From CALMFG01 sp963666035 (GTDB lineage: Bacteria > Bacillota > Clostridia > Christensenellales > CALMFG01): a stretch of DNA of 64,000 nucleotides. The DNA lies in the NCBI GenBank assembly GCA_963666035.2, contig CAXXJI010000019.1:1-64000 (forward strand), written 5' to 3'. Made by a program: the position numbers and the translations under genes. Shown here piece by piece: positions 51,833 to 60,691 of this stretch (positions are counted from its first letter, which is position 1; each line of letters starts with the position of its first letter). Under the pieces are notes generated by a model. It had not been told where the DNA came from. It did not search any database and saw only the letters and a program-made list of their open reading frames with translations.

Positions 51833-52804
51833 CTATCGTTCCTCTCTAAAGTAGGAAAGACCCAAATGCGCCGGCGGTTCATTCTCTCGGCTTTTTCTTA
51901 AGGAAACCACAATCAAAACCATTATCGTGACCAGATAGGGGAGCATCTTAAACAACTCCTGCGAAGAACGCGTGAGTCCCGGGATATAGAAGAACAGCCA
52001 AAACAGCACACCGAAAAGATAGGAGCCCCAAATGGTTTGCATCGGCTTCCACCGCGCAAAGATCACCAAAGCCACAGCCAGCCAGCCGAGTTTTTCGATG
52101 CCGCCATCATTGGCCCAGGTGCCTTTGATATAGTCCATGACATAATAGAGCCCGCCAAGGCCGGTGATTGCCGCACCGATGCAGGTGGCAAGATACTTAT
52201 AGCGTGTTACGCTGATACCCGCCGCATCCGCAGTGCCCGGATTCTCGCCTGTCGCGCGCAAGTTCAGCCCTTTGCGCGAGCGAGTCATAAACCATCCTAA
52301 AACGCCCGCCAGAATGATTGCCAAATACACCATAAAACCCAAGCCGGAGAAAACACCGACATTATTTAAAAAAGGCAGTGTTGCACGAAAGGCCCCGCTG
52401 GTAGCTGCAACCGATATCTGACCCACCCCGCCAGCCATTTTGTTCATCGCGCCGCCAAACAGATTGGCCACACCAGAGCCGAAAATGGTCAGTGTCAAGC
52501 CCGTTACATTTTGGTTGGCTCGTAACGTAATGGTCAAAAAGCTGTATAACAGACCGCCGAGACCGGCCGCTAAAAGCGCACAGATCACCGAGATCAACAG
52601 ACCCAGAATCGGACTGGGATTCGCGCTGGACGATTCATAGATAAATGCACCGGCAAGACCCGCTATGCCGCCGAGGTACATGATGCCCGGAACACCTAAG
52701 TTAAGATTCCCTGACTTTTCAGTTAAAATCTCTCCCAATGAACCGAACAGTATCACCGTTCCAAAGATAATCGCGGCTTGTGTTAATGATAGAATTTGCG
52801 TCAT
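51833..52804 (-). CDS. Nucleoside-type ABC transporter permease (NupC/YufQ-like)
   Basis: A 323-residue permease with about eight to nine helices, of the branch that includes YufQ and NupC. The FGSLGEILTEKSGNLNLGVPGIMYLGG segment at residues 20-46, the TGENPGTADAAGISVTRYK loop and ITGLGGLYYVMDY are typical. It is translationally coupled to the preceding permease gene by a four-base overlap (ATGA) and is the last gene of the operon. Together with it, it would form the membrane channel for purine nucleosides, inferred from relatives. Confidence 0.9.
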   Translation of the reverse strand: MTQILSLTQAAIIFGTVILFGSLGEILTEKSGNLNLGVPGIMYLGGIAGLAGAFIYESSSANPSPILGLLISVICALLAAGLGGLLYSFLTITLRANQNVTGLTLTIFGSGVANLFGGAMNKMAGGVGQISVAATSGAFRATLPFLNNVGVFSGLGFMVYLAIILAGVLGWFMTRSRKGLNLRATGENPGTADAAGISVTRYKYLATCIGAAITGLGGLYYVMDYIKGTWANDGGIEKLGWLAVALVIFARWKPMQTIWGSYLFGVLFWLFFYIPGLTRSSQELFKMLPYLVTIMVLIVVSLRKSRENEPPAHLGLSYFREER

Positions 52805-53904
52805 GACAGTTCACCACCCTTTCTCTGCCGGAAAATCAACCGATAGTTGATAAAAAACTCGCTGCCCAATATGAAGAATAGGATGATGCCTGTGATCATC
52901 TCGGACGCATAATCGTTTAAATCATACTGAGATGCGATTTGGATGGCCCCTTTTTCAAGAAAAACCAACAGTACCGAAACCAGTATCATCACAAAAGTGT
53001 TAAATTTGGCCAGCCAAGCTACAATAATGGCTGTAAAGCCTTGGCCGCCCGCTGTACTGGTGCTGATGGTGTGGGACGATCCCGCTACCGCAATGAACCC
53101 TGCGAGGCCGCAGATAGCGCCCGAAAGTGACATGGTGCGTACTACTACTTTTTTCACATTGATGCCCACGTATTTTGCAGTGCGTTCGCTTTCGCCCACC
53201 ACAGCAATTTCATAACCGTGTTTGGAGTATTTAAGATATATATACATGCCCACTGTTAATAACAACACCAAAATGATATTGACCATGTACTGGGTGCCAA
53301 ACAAAGATGGCAGCCAGCCAGCCTGTGTCCGCTGGTTGATGATACCCACTGTATTTGAACCAAACGGATTCTCCCATTTGGCCACAAAGAAAGATGTCAG
53401 CTGGATAGCGACATAATTCATCATCAATGTAAACAGCGTTTCATTGGTCTTGAAGCGCGCCTTGAACATCGCAGGAATCACGCTCCAAAGCGCACCCGCC
53501 ACCATGCTGGCCGCAAACATGGCAACAAACAACAGCCAGGGCGGCAACGTGCCGCCGAAGTAAATCATACATGCCGCAGTCGCAATTCCACCGACCAGTA
53601 TTTGACCCTCTGCGCCAATGTTCCAAAAACGCATCTTGAAAGCCGGCGCTAAACCGATACCGATACAGAGCAGCATCACCGCGTCACGCGCCGTCACCAG
53701 CACGCGCTTGGGTGTGCCGAGCGCGCCTTTCCACATGGCAACATACACCTTGATGGGGTTGAGTTTGACCATGGCGTAAATGACCACAGCGCAAACAGCC
53801 AAAGCCAGAACGACGGACAAAAGGCGGATAAGCCATGCCTTTGGTTTGGAAATATCCTGGCGCTTGGTGATACGCACCAGCGGTTCTGTCTGAATATGGC
53901 TCAT
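52801..53904 (-). CDS. Nucleoside-type ABC transporter permease (NupB/YufP-like)
   Basis: A 367-residue permease with about ten helices. The RDAVMLLCIGIGLAPAFKMRFWNIGAEGQIL block near residue 70 and the VGESERTAKYVGINVKKV loop are characteristic of the YufP/NupB branch. The start overlaps the ATPase gene by four bases (ATGA), and its own end overlaps the next permease in the same way, showing tight translational coupling. Confidence 0.9.
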   Translation of the reverse strand: MSHIQTEPLVRITKRQDISKPKAWLIRLLSVVLALAVCAVVIYAMVKLNPIKVYVAMWKGALGTPKRVLVTARDAVMLLCIGIGLAPAFKMRFWNIGAEGQILVGGIATAACMIYFGGTLPPWLLFVAMFAASMVAGALWSVIPAMFKARFKTNETLFTLMMNYVAIQLTSFFVAKWENPFGSNTVGIINQRTQAGWLPSLFGTQYMVNIILVLLLTVGMYIYLKYSKHGYEIAVVGESERTAKYVGINVKKVVVRTMSLSGAICGLAGFIAVAGSSHTISTSTAGGQGFTAIIVAWLAKFNTFVMILVSVLLVFLEKGAIQIASQYDLNDYASEMITGIILFFILGSEFFINYRLIFRQRKGGELS

Positions 53905-55439
53905 TTTGTTTTTCCCCCTCCCACACGGGTCATCAACATGCCCACCTCGTGTTTGTCTATTTTTCGTGCGTCAACAATACCGCTGACTTTGCCGCCGCAA
54001 AGGACTAGAATGCGATCGCAGAGTTCTAAAAGCACATCCAGGTCTTCGCCGACAAAAAGCACAGCGACCCCTTTTTCTTTTTGTTGATTAATCAGATCAT
54101 AGATGGTATAGGATGAATTGATATCCAACCCGCGTACGGCATAAGCCGTCATCAGCACACGTGGTACTGATGAGATTTCACGACCGACCAGCACTTTCTG
54201 CACATTGCCGCCCGACAGTTTTCTAACCGGTGTCGTCACACTGGGCGTCATCACTTCCAGTTCGCTGACCACCTGCTCTGCCAAATTGCGCGGTGACTTT
54301 CTGTCTGTAAAAGCGGATTTCCCCTGCCTGAAGCTCCTAAGCATCATGTTGTCAGCCAAATCCATATTGCCAACCAGACCCATACCCAGCCGATCTTCAG
54401 GCACAAAAGAGAGCGCAACGCCAAGTTCAGAAATCTCTTTTGGATTCTTTCCGATCAGCTCTTCCGCCTTTTTTGTTTCGGGGTGGATATAAGCGATGCT
54501 GCCTGATTCCACTTTCTGCAGCCCGGCAATCGCCTCCAGTAGTTCCTTTTGGCCGCAGCCCGAAATGCCGGCAATACCCAGCACTTCCCCGCTTTTGGCC
54601 TCAAAAGAAACTCCATCCAGCTTTTTGATGCCGTCCATATCCTCAACCGTTAAATTATCTATCACCAACCGCGTCTCCGCATTCTTGGGTTCATGCCGTT
54701 CGATATTCAGCGAAACCTGCCGCCCCACCATCATATTGGTCATCTCTTTGGCATTGGTTTCTGCTGTAATCATACCGCCCACATGCTGCCCGCGACGCAT
54801 TACTTCCACACGGTCAGATATCTCTTCCACTTCATGTAATTTATGCGTGATGATGACGATCGCTTTTCCGTCATCACGCATATTGCGTAAAACCGCAAAT
54901 AGTTTGTCCGCTTCCTGAGGGGTTAAAACCGCTGTCGGCTCATCCAAGATCAGAATATCCGCCCCCCGATAAAGCACTTTAACAATCTCCACCGTCTGTT
55001 TTTGGGAAACAGACATGTTATATATCTTTCGATCAGGCTCCACTTCAAAACCATACTGAGACGATATCTCCAGCACGCGATCGCTGACCGCCTTCATATC
55101 CAGACGTCCAGTTCCCGGAAGCCCTAAAATAATATTTTCCGCTGCGGTTAAAACATCCACCAGCTTAAAATGCTGATGTACCATACCGATGCCAAGATCA
55201 TACGCGTCCTTCGGACTTCTGATCGTAACTTCCTTGCCGTCCACCATAATCTGTCCCTCATCAGGAAAATATATCCCGGAGAGAATGTTCATAAGGGTAG
55301 TCTTGCCACTGCCGTTTTCGCCCAGCAGTGAGAGTATTTCTCCTCGGCGTATATCCAAATTGACTTTGTCATTGGCAACCACCGAGCCGAATGTTTTTGT
55401 GATATCCCTCATCTGTACTGCAGTTTCGGTTGCGTTCAC
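53901..55439 (-). CDS. Nucleoside-type ABC transporter ATP-binding protein (NupA/YufO-like)
   Basis: A 512-residue double ATPase. The first domain has Walker A GENGSGKTT, HQHFKLVDVLTAAENI typical of this branch, an atypical signature (MSVSQKQTVEIVKVL), and Walker B ILILDEPTAVLTPQEAD. The second has a degenerate Walker A (GISGCGQKE), the signature KLSGGNVQKVLVGREI, and an unusual Walker B region LMTAYAVRGLDI that lacks the usual DEP, as in relatives. The start is a GTG (55437-55439) with GGAGG seven bases ahead. It is first after the binding-protein gene, with 79 bases between. Confidence 0.9.
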   Translation of the reverse strand: MNATETAVQMRDITKTFGSVVANDKVNLDIRRGEILSLLGENGSGKTTLMNILSGIYFPDEGQIMVDGKEVTIRSPKDAYDLGIGMVHQHFKLVDVLTAAENIILGLPGTGRLDMKAVSDRVLEISSQYGFEVEPDRKIYNMSVSQKQTVEIVKVLYRGADILILDEPTAVLTPQEADKLFAVLRNMRDDGKAIVIITHKLHEVEEISDRVEVMRRGQHVGGMITAETNAKEMTNMMVGRQVSLNIERHEPKNAETRLVIDNLTVEDMDGIKKLDGVSFEAKSGEVLGIAGISGCGQKELLEAIAGLQKVESGSIAYIHPETKKAEELIGKNPKEISELGVALSFVPEDRLGMGLVGNMDLADNMMLRSFRQGKSAFTDRKSPRNLAEQVVSELEVMTPSVTTPVRKLSGGNVQKVLVGREISSVPRVLMTAYAVRGLDINSSYTIYDLINQQKEKGVAVLFVGEDLDVLLELCDRILVLCGGKVSGIVDARKIDKHEVGMLMTRVGGGKTK

Positions 55440-55518
55440 AAGAGGCCCTCCTTTAATAAAATTAGAGAAAGCCGCTGAAAAGCGGCTTCCCCCTGCTATT
55501 TCTTGTTCTTAAGTAAAC

Positions 55519-56772
55519 TTAGTTAAGTTCGGTAATGCCATCAATACGCAGACCGAAGTACGGTGCACTGCGCAGTACGGATTCTTCAAAGATACCGTCA
55601 ACGATCGCTTCGCCGGTGTCGCCAACCCAGTCGCCGTCGGTGTCGATAGCAAGATAGGTGGTCACAGTTTCGCCGCCAACCGTGAAGTTAGCTGTATCGA
55701 AGATGTTCAAGGAACCGTCTTTCAAAGCCGCTTCAACTTCAGCCACTTTTTCAGCCGTTCCGGCAGCACAGCTTTCGCCAAGCGCAGAGATCTGAACAGC
55801 ACCTTCAGAATAACCAGCAGCCCAGTCAGTCATGATTTCTTCGCCGCTGACCGCACAGCCAAGCGCGTAGGTGTAGTATACACCCCAGTTATTTTGTGCG
55901 CTGGTCAGAGCCGCTTTAGGCGCAACCGACAACATGTCGATATTGTAACCCACACAGTAGATGGGGGTTCCCGCAGCCAAAGCCGCTTCGCAAGCGGAAG
56001 GAGCACCGGTGGAATCAGCATGCTGACTCGTAATGATGCAACCCTGAGAAATGAGGGAATTCGCTGCTTCAGCTTCAGCAGTCGGATCATACCAGGAGTT
56101 GGTATAGGTCACGCTCATCACAACATTGGAAACGATTGATTTAACGCCCAGATAGAAACCGGTGTAACCGGAAACCACTTCAGCGTAAGGATATGCACCC
56201 ACATAGCCAATTTTTATGTTGCCGTCCGCATCCATGCTGGAAGCAGGAACTTCATCGTTAGCAACCAATTCAGCCAGCTTCATACCCGCAACAACGCCGG
56301 AAACGTATCTGGATTCATAGGTGTAGTTAAATGCGTTTTTGAAGTTAGGCAATTCAGAAAGCGCCGCCATGTCACCGGTCATCGAGATGAAAGTAACATC
56401 CGAGTTTTCGCTGGCAGCCTGCTGCATATAGCTCTGGTGGCCATAGCTGTCCGAGATGATGTAAGAACATCCCTGTTCAACCAGGTCAATCGCTGTATCG
56501 TAGCAGTTTTCGTCTTCTTCGATGTTGTACTTCCAGATGATCTGGTCATCTGCGATGCCAACAGCCGCTGCGGCGGATTTAATTCCGTCGATGTGTGCGC
56601 TGTCGTAGCCAACATTTTCATCACCAACCAAAATAACACCAACCAACAAAGCATCGTCAGCTGCCGCTACGTCGGTTGTGCCGGTTTCACTGGTTGTTTC
56701 TGTTGCTGTGCCGCAGGCAGCCAAGCTTAGGATCATGGTCAATGCCAACAGCAGTGTGATTAGTTTCTTCAT
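55519..56772 (-). CDS. BmpA-type nucleoside-binding lipoprotein
   Basis: A 417-residue substrate-binding lipoprotein of the BmpA/PnrA family. The signal peptide ends in SLAAC (Cys near residue 20), followed by a Thr-rich linker. Hallmarks are VILVGDENVGYDSAHIDGIKSA, GCSYIISDSYGHQSYM, YESRYVSGVVAGMKLAEL, and the conserved NSWYDPTAEAEAANSLI. PnrA-type proteins bind purine nucleosides; some relatives bind other ligands. GGAGG precedes the ATG by eight bases. It is the first gene of the operon and has a long untranslated leader. Confidence 0.9.
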   Translation of the reverse strand: MKKLITLLLALTMILSLAACGTATETTSETGTTDVAAADDALLVGVILVGDENVGYDSAHIDGIKSAAAAVGIADDQIIWKYNIEEDENCYDTAIDLVEQGCSYIISDSYGHQSYMQQAASENSDVTFISMTGDMAALSELPNFKNAFNYTYESRYVSGVVAGMKLAELVANDEVPASSMDADGNIKIGYVGAYPYAEVVSGYTGFYLGVKSIVSNVVMSVTYTNSWYDPTAEAEAANSLISQGCIITSQHADSTGAPSACEAALAAGTPIYCVGYNIDMLSVAPKAALTSAQNNWGVYYTYALGCAVSGEEIMTDWAAGYSEGAVQISALGESCAAGTAEKVAEVEAALKDGSLNIFDTANFTVGGETVTTYLAIDTDGDWVGDTGEAIVDGIFEESVLRSAPYFGLRIDGITELN

Positions 56773-56896
56773 ACATATTCCTCCATAAATTTATTACTAC
56801 CTATTTAATAGCAGAACTCTTGATATGACTTCGCCATTTAAAGTTCTGTTATTTCAAAAAAATATGTGATGCTTTGACCTAACCCTCGCCTGCCGT

Positions 56897-56926
56897 TTTG
56901 TACACCTGCAAAAAAAGGGCTGTCAA
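56897..56926 (-). promoter_or_regulatory. Putative promoter of BmpA operon with long leader
   Basis: On the minus strand TTGACA (56921-56926), 18 bases, TACAAA (56897-56902). The leader of about 118 bases contains a seven-base stem (CAGAACT with AGTTCTG) ahead of the ribosome binding site. The remaining 56927-57410 of this 718-base gap is AT-rich and holds no gene that I can support. Confidence 0.45.
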
Positions 56927-57410
56927 AACCACCAAGTCATACCCATTCAACATATAAAATCCAGGTTTTGATTTATCCAAAAGAGTGGTTTTTGTTGATT
57001 TGAAGATTTCTCTATTTGATGACTAAAGGTGAGTCAGGTCTGCCCCATTGCAGAGATGATGCCCGAACTTCATATGCCGAAAACATTTATACATGCATTC
57101 ACCTGTCAGGCTGATCATACGTTAAATTATCACATTCATTTTACTATTGCCGAGCGGTCACCGCAAGTGTTTATTTCCCTTTTTTCAAATTTATACGTTC
57201 CAGTTTATAAAAACACCGATTTATCTCAACAAAATCCTGCCAACTTGACTTTCAACCTCTCTGTCCCCATCTATCTTATCGGCACAGGCCTTTGAGCCGC
57301 GCCGCAGAAAGCTGGAATGTTTATGTCCCCTATTCGTGTTAGTATGGCTGAATTTTTATATTTCCCAATCAATTTTCAAATACCATTGATATCAAAATCA
57401 AATTAGCATG

Positions 57411-57419
57411 TGGTATAAT
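57411..57419 (+). promoter_or_regulatory. Extended -10 promoter of 324-aa membrane protein gene
   Basis: TGGTATAAT at 57411-57419, about 72 bases ahead of the ATG at 57491. Confidence 0.55.
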
Positions 57420-57490
57420 GACCGTATTATTGATTTAGGCTGTACTTTACTTTCCCGCAAAAAATCGAGCGATATAAAAGGATCTGCAAA

Positions 57491-58465
57491 ATGAAAAAAA
57501 TAATTAAAAGACTGATGGAACTCAATTTAGTGCAACTACTGTTTTTGCTTTTTATTGCTGCCACAATCACCTTTATTCTCAGTTTCGCTGTCGGATGTGT
57601 TTTCTTCTTTTCTTATCAGCTGGTTTTCGACGAAAACCTTCTTTGGGGATATTCCGTTCTCGGCTCCATTGCCGCTTGTTTCATGTTATTTAAACCCATC
57701 ATGAAATCAAAGCCGCTCAAAGAAAGCCGTGCTGCGTTGGCATTGGGGTTGATTTTAAGTGACCTTTTTCTGATGCTCGTCGATTTTTTCAATCCGGAAT
57801 ACCTTTCCAAAGGTGCCGCGCTGTTAAGACCCATCAATTTTCTCATCTTCTGGATACCCTATGCCATCCTTTTGATTTTTTCACTATATCTCTTCCGGTT
57901 GATCATACGCGGAAAAGAAGCAAGTTCGCAGTTAGCGCTTTCTTTATGTATTCTTATCGCAATACTCTATGCTTACAGTGTCCTGCTTTTTATCGATATG
58001 ACTGCCTTCGTTGCCTTGATATGGTTTTCATGTCTACTATATGGTCTATACTATCTCCTTGGTAGAAAAAGGCCTGTATTTCTTGCCGCATCCTTTCTTG
58101 CCGGTTTTATCGCCTTGCTGCTACGGAATGATGTTTTCCCGAATCCGGATTACCTTCCTGCCTATAGTGTCATCCTTCTCTTCCTGATCCAATCGCTCTT
58201 TGTTTTGGAGCTGTATATCCTAAGCCCCCATATTCGTCTTTTGGCGGAACGGCAACAAAAAGACGCTCCGATCAGGCTACCCGCCGCGCTTTCGGTTTAT
58301 GTAAATCGTGTCAAATCCCGCTTTGAGGAAAAAGCCGTTGAGAATGAGCCGAATGCTTCCGAGAAACCCGCATCCTTTCGCCCTTCTCTGTTGTTCATTC
58401 TTGGTGCTATGGTCTTTACCTACCTGCTGGTGGCATTGATTTTGTCAGTGATATTTATAAGGTAG
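57491..58465 (+). CDS. Polytopic membrane protein, unrecognised
   Basis: A 324-residue protein that I do not recognise. About nine membrane helices span the sequence, with a cytoplasmic-looking basic and charged loop of about 50 residues (ILSPHIRLLAERQQKDAPIR onward) before the last helix. A short N-terminal basic stretch (MKKIIKRLMELN) suggests cytoplasmic N-terminus. AAAGGA lies upstream of the ATG, and the TGGTATAAT promoter makes it a genuine gene. It is a single gene between the BmpA operon and a DUF4064-like gene. No catalytic motif is visible. Confidence 0.65.
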   Translation: MKKIIKRLMELNLVQLLFLLFIAATITFILSFAVGCVFFFSYQLVFDENLLWGYSVLGSIAACFMLFKPIMKSKPLKESRAALALGLILSDLFLMLVDFFNPEYLSKGAALLRPINFLIFWIPYAILLIFSLYLFRLIIRGKEASSQLALSLCILIAILYAYSVLLFIDMTAFVALIWFSCLLYGLYYLLGRKRPVFLAASFLAGFIALLLRNDVFPNPDYLPAYSVILLFLIQSLFVLELYILSPHIRLLAERQQKDAPIRLPAALSVYVNRVKSRFEEKAVENEPNASEKPASFRPSLLFILGAMVFTYLLVALILSVIFIR

Positions 58466-58572
58466 TATGCCAAGCTTTGGGATACCAACAGCTTTGGGTG
58501 TATATCGATTCTTTTCAATATCTCCAGCTTTTTTTCTTGGCTTTGATTAATATGATAGTGTATACTTAAAAT

Positions 58573-58610
58573 GTAAATAAATATGAAGAAATGGAAGTAA
58601 ATAAATATGA
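58573..58610 (+). repeat. 14-base direct repeat at DUF4064-like gene start
   Basis: GTAAATAAATATGA occurs at 58573-58586 and again at 58597-58610. The second copy includes the start codon of the gene at 58607; the first carries an ATG followed by only four codons. Confidence 0.6.
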
Positions 58611-59038
58611 GAAAAGCGAGTATGGTTTTGGGTATTATCGGTGGTGTTTTAGCAATACTGTTAGCACTTCTTTTTATCGCTGGTGGCGTATTCTTCAGCC
58701 AGGCTTTCCCTGCATTAATGGAATCAAATATGGATTATGAGATGGATAGTGATTACGACTACAATTTTGATAATGACGATTTTGAAGGCCTTGATCTGGT
58801 CGGTTATATTTATGGAGGCTTAGGTATTGTTGTTTTAATCGGCGGGGTTCTTGGTCTGGTCGGCGGTCTTTTAGTGAACAAAAACAATGTTCTGGCTGGT
58901 GTTCTAATGCTGGTTGGCGGTGTGATGATCATTTATTTAGTCTTGCTTTTCATCCTGCTTCTGCTTGGTGGCATTTTTGCCTTGGTTAAGGATAATAGTG
59001 CGCCGAAGAATCCTGAACTTCGCGCCGATTTCGAATAG
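58607..59038 (+). CDS. DUF4064-like small membrane protein
   Basis: A 143-residue membrane protein resembling DUF4064. An N-terminal helix (VLGIIGGVLAILLALLFIAG) is followed by an Asp/Tyr/Asn-rich extracytoplasmic loop (about residues 45-65) and two or three further Gly-rich helices. Such proteins are common in Bacillota and of unknown function. A GGAAG precedes the ATG. A good terminator follows, so it is transcribed alone. Confidence 0.7.
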   Translation: MRKASMVLGIIGGVLAILLALLFIAGGVFFSQAFPALMESNMDYEMDSDYDYNFDNDDFEGLDLVGYIYGGLGIVVLIGGVLGLVGGLLVNKNNVLAGVLMLVGGVMIIYLVLLFILLLLGGIFALVKDNSAPKNPELRADFE

Positions 59039-59084
59039 ACTGATTATCTGATTTTGAAACTAGAATAAATCAATTTATCTAGCT

Positions 59085-59133
59085 AAAAAGCGCAAAGCTT
59101 GGATATCTTTATCCGATGTCTTTGCGCTTTTTT
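59085..59133. terminator. Bidirectional terminator between DUF4064-like gene and GT-C-like operon
   Basis: AAAAAGCGCAAAG (59085-59097) and CTTTGCGCTTTTT (59120-59132) form a perfect 13-base stem with A and T runs on both sides. Confidence 0.85.
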
Positions 59134-59165
59134 ATATGGGTCTTATTTCATCCATGCTAAGATAG

Positions 59166-60641
59166 TTAATGTTTTTTCTCAAACACCGTATATTCATCGT
59201 TGATAAAAGTCAGTGTATAATCCGAATCGTTTTCCAGGTTGACATATAAGCTGTCAATCTCGGTGACGATCAGGTGCGTAAACTGGTACTTATCGACAAA
59301 ATCCTTATAGAACAACCTGCCGGCTTGCAGATCATAGTATTCTTTCATCACATCTTCTTTTTTGTTATTCTCCATGACAAAGACTTCGGCGCGTTGATCC
59401 ATATAGGGTGCCAAACCCTCAAACTCAGCGTATCCGCCGTCGTTATATCCGGTATACAAAACGATCGGATCCGTTCTTTCCTCAGCCTTGATAAAATCAA
59501 TCGCTTCGCCCAGGTTTGTCCAACTATTTATTCTTTCCACTTCCTCTGCGGGGTGATAAACCACGCCAAAGACCACTGCTCCGATAATCAGTCCCAAAAG
59601 CACTTTTTTAAGCGTTCCCTCCCGTTTGGTCTCCTCCTTTTCTGGCAGTGATATATGCATATCCTTTAAGTACCAGGCCAGCGGAAAACTTGCGCAGATG
59701 GCAAAAAACAAAAAACTTCTCATTGAGCTCAGCGCCATATAGGCTGTACCTAACGTAATCAGAACATAGCGCAATCGGGTGGTTCCCTTACGATATAAAA
59801 GATAACCCATAACAACCAGAAAGATCGAGAAAAACGCCACAGCCCCCGCCACATCGTCGACCCGCGGCGGCATCATCTCGGAGACCAGATAACTGATCTC
59901 AACATACCCATACGACCGAAACAAATATGTCATCGCATCCCAACCATAAGGATTAACGAAACCTGCCAAAAGCATCACTCCCGCCACGATAAACAGTGTC
60001 GCTTTGGGGTACCCCTGCCCGGATATCCGCCCGATTTTAAAACCGAATGCATCGATGAAATAAGGTCCGAGAAAAACGAACAACATGGGCCACATGGCGG
60101 CATGAAGATTGACCAGCAGTACCGAAAGCAGCGGCAGGAAGTAAAGGTAAATCTTCTTTTTGCTTAATATATAACTTTCCAGCAAATAGACTTCGATTAA
60201 AAGAATAAGATTGGAAAAAATAGATGGTCTGGATGTCAGCCAAATGCCCAGCAGCACACTGACGCAAAAAACAATGATGGCCGAGAAAAAGAAATAACCA
60301 TCCGAGACTTTCATGCAGAGTTTATAAAGGATAATTACCATGAGCACATAACAAACCACAACCACCAGCTTCACGCCCAGCGCACCTAATACACTGTAAG
60401 CTCCCCAGAAGATGATCGCAGACAGCCATTGCTGCATCACAAAAGCAAAACCCTGATGGAGCGTAAACGGCTCAATCACCGGAATGCCCTGCTGCACCAC
60501 ATATCGGCCGCTGTTCAACAGAAACCAGATATCGTTATCCATATCCCGAAACACCAAAAGTACAGGCAGGAAAATAATCGCGAGAAATATCGCCCGATCT
60601 TTTCCTTTGATATCATTTCGCTTTATCAACTGTTTTTCCAT
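59166..60641 (-). CDS. GT-C-like polytopic membrane protein, paralogue 2
   Basis: A 491-residue membrane protein with about 11 helices and a C-terminal extracytoplasmic domain of about 130 residues (from TNLGEAIDFI). The first extracytoplasmic loop has the pattern DNDIWFLLNSGRYVVQQGIP then EPFTLHQGF and QQWLSAI, which resembles the acidic-residue loops of GT-C glycosyltransferases. The C-terminal domain ends in LYTGYNDGGYAEFEGL and FVDKYQFTHLIVTE. It is clearly homologous along its whole length to the upstream gene (60692-62182). AAGGAG lies seven bases ahead of the ATG. It is the last gene of an envelope-glycosylation operon. The exact transferase reaction is unknown. Confidence 0.65.
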   Translation of the reverse strand: MEKQLIKRNDIKGKDRAIFLAIIFLPVLLVFRDMDNDIWFLLNSGRYVVQQGIPVIEPFTLHQGFAFVMQQWLSAIIFWGAYSVLGALGVKLVVVVCYVLMVIILYKLCMKVSDGYFFFSAIIVFCVSVLLGIWLTSRPSIFSNLILLIEVYLLESYILSKKKIYLYFLPLLSVLLVNLHAAMWPMLFVFLGPYFIDAFGFKIGRISGQGYPKATLFIVAGVMLLAGFVNPYGWDAMTYLFRSYGYVEISYLVSEMMPPRVDDVAGAVAFFSIFLVVMGYLLYRKGTTRLRYVLITLGTAYMALSSMRSFLFFAICASFPLAWYLKDMHISLPEKEETKREGTLKKVLLGLIIGAVVFGVVYHPAEEVERINSWTNLGEAIDFIKAEERTDPIVLYTGYNDGGYAEFEGLAPYMDQRAEVFVMENNKKEDVMKEYYDLQAGRLFYKDFVDKYQFTHLIVTEIDSLYVNLENDSDYTLTFINDEYTVFEKKH

Positions 60642-60691
60642 ACAACAACTCCTTTTTAGCGCATGTTTGTAGAAAATCTGCCCAACAAATG

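Noticed and set aside
56773..56890. Purine riboswitch ahead of the BmpA operon
   Set aside because: The conserved loop sequences of the purine class are not present in the leader.
57029..57295. 88-codon open frame in the gap upstream of the 324-aa membrane protein gene
   Set aside because: No ribosome binding site, no domain and AT-rich composition; it looks like chance.
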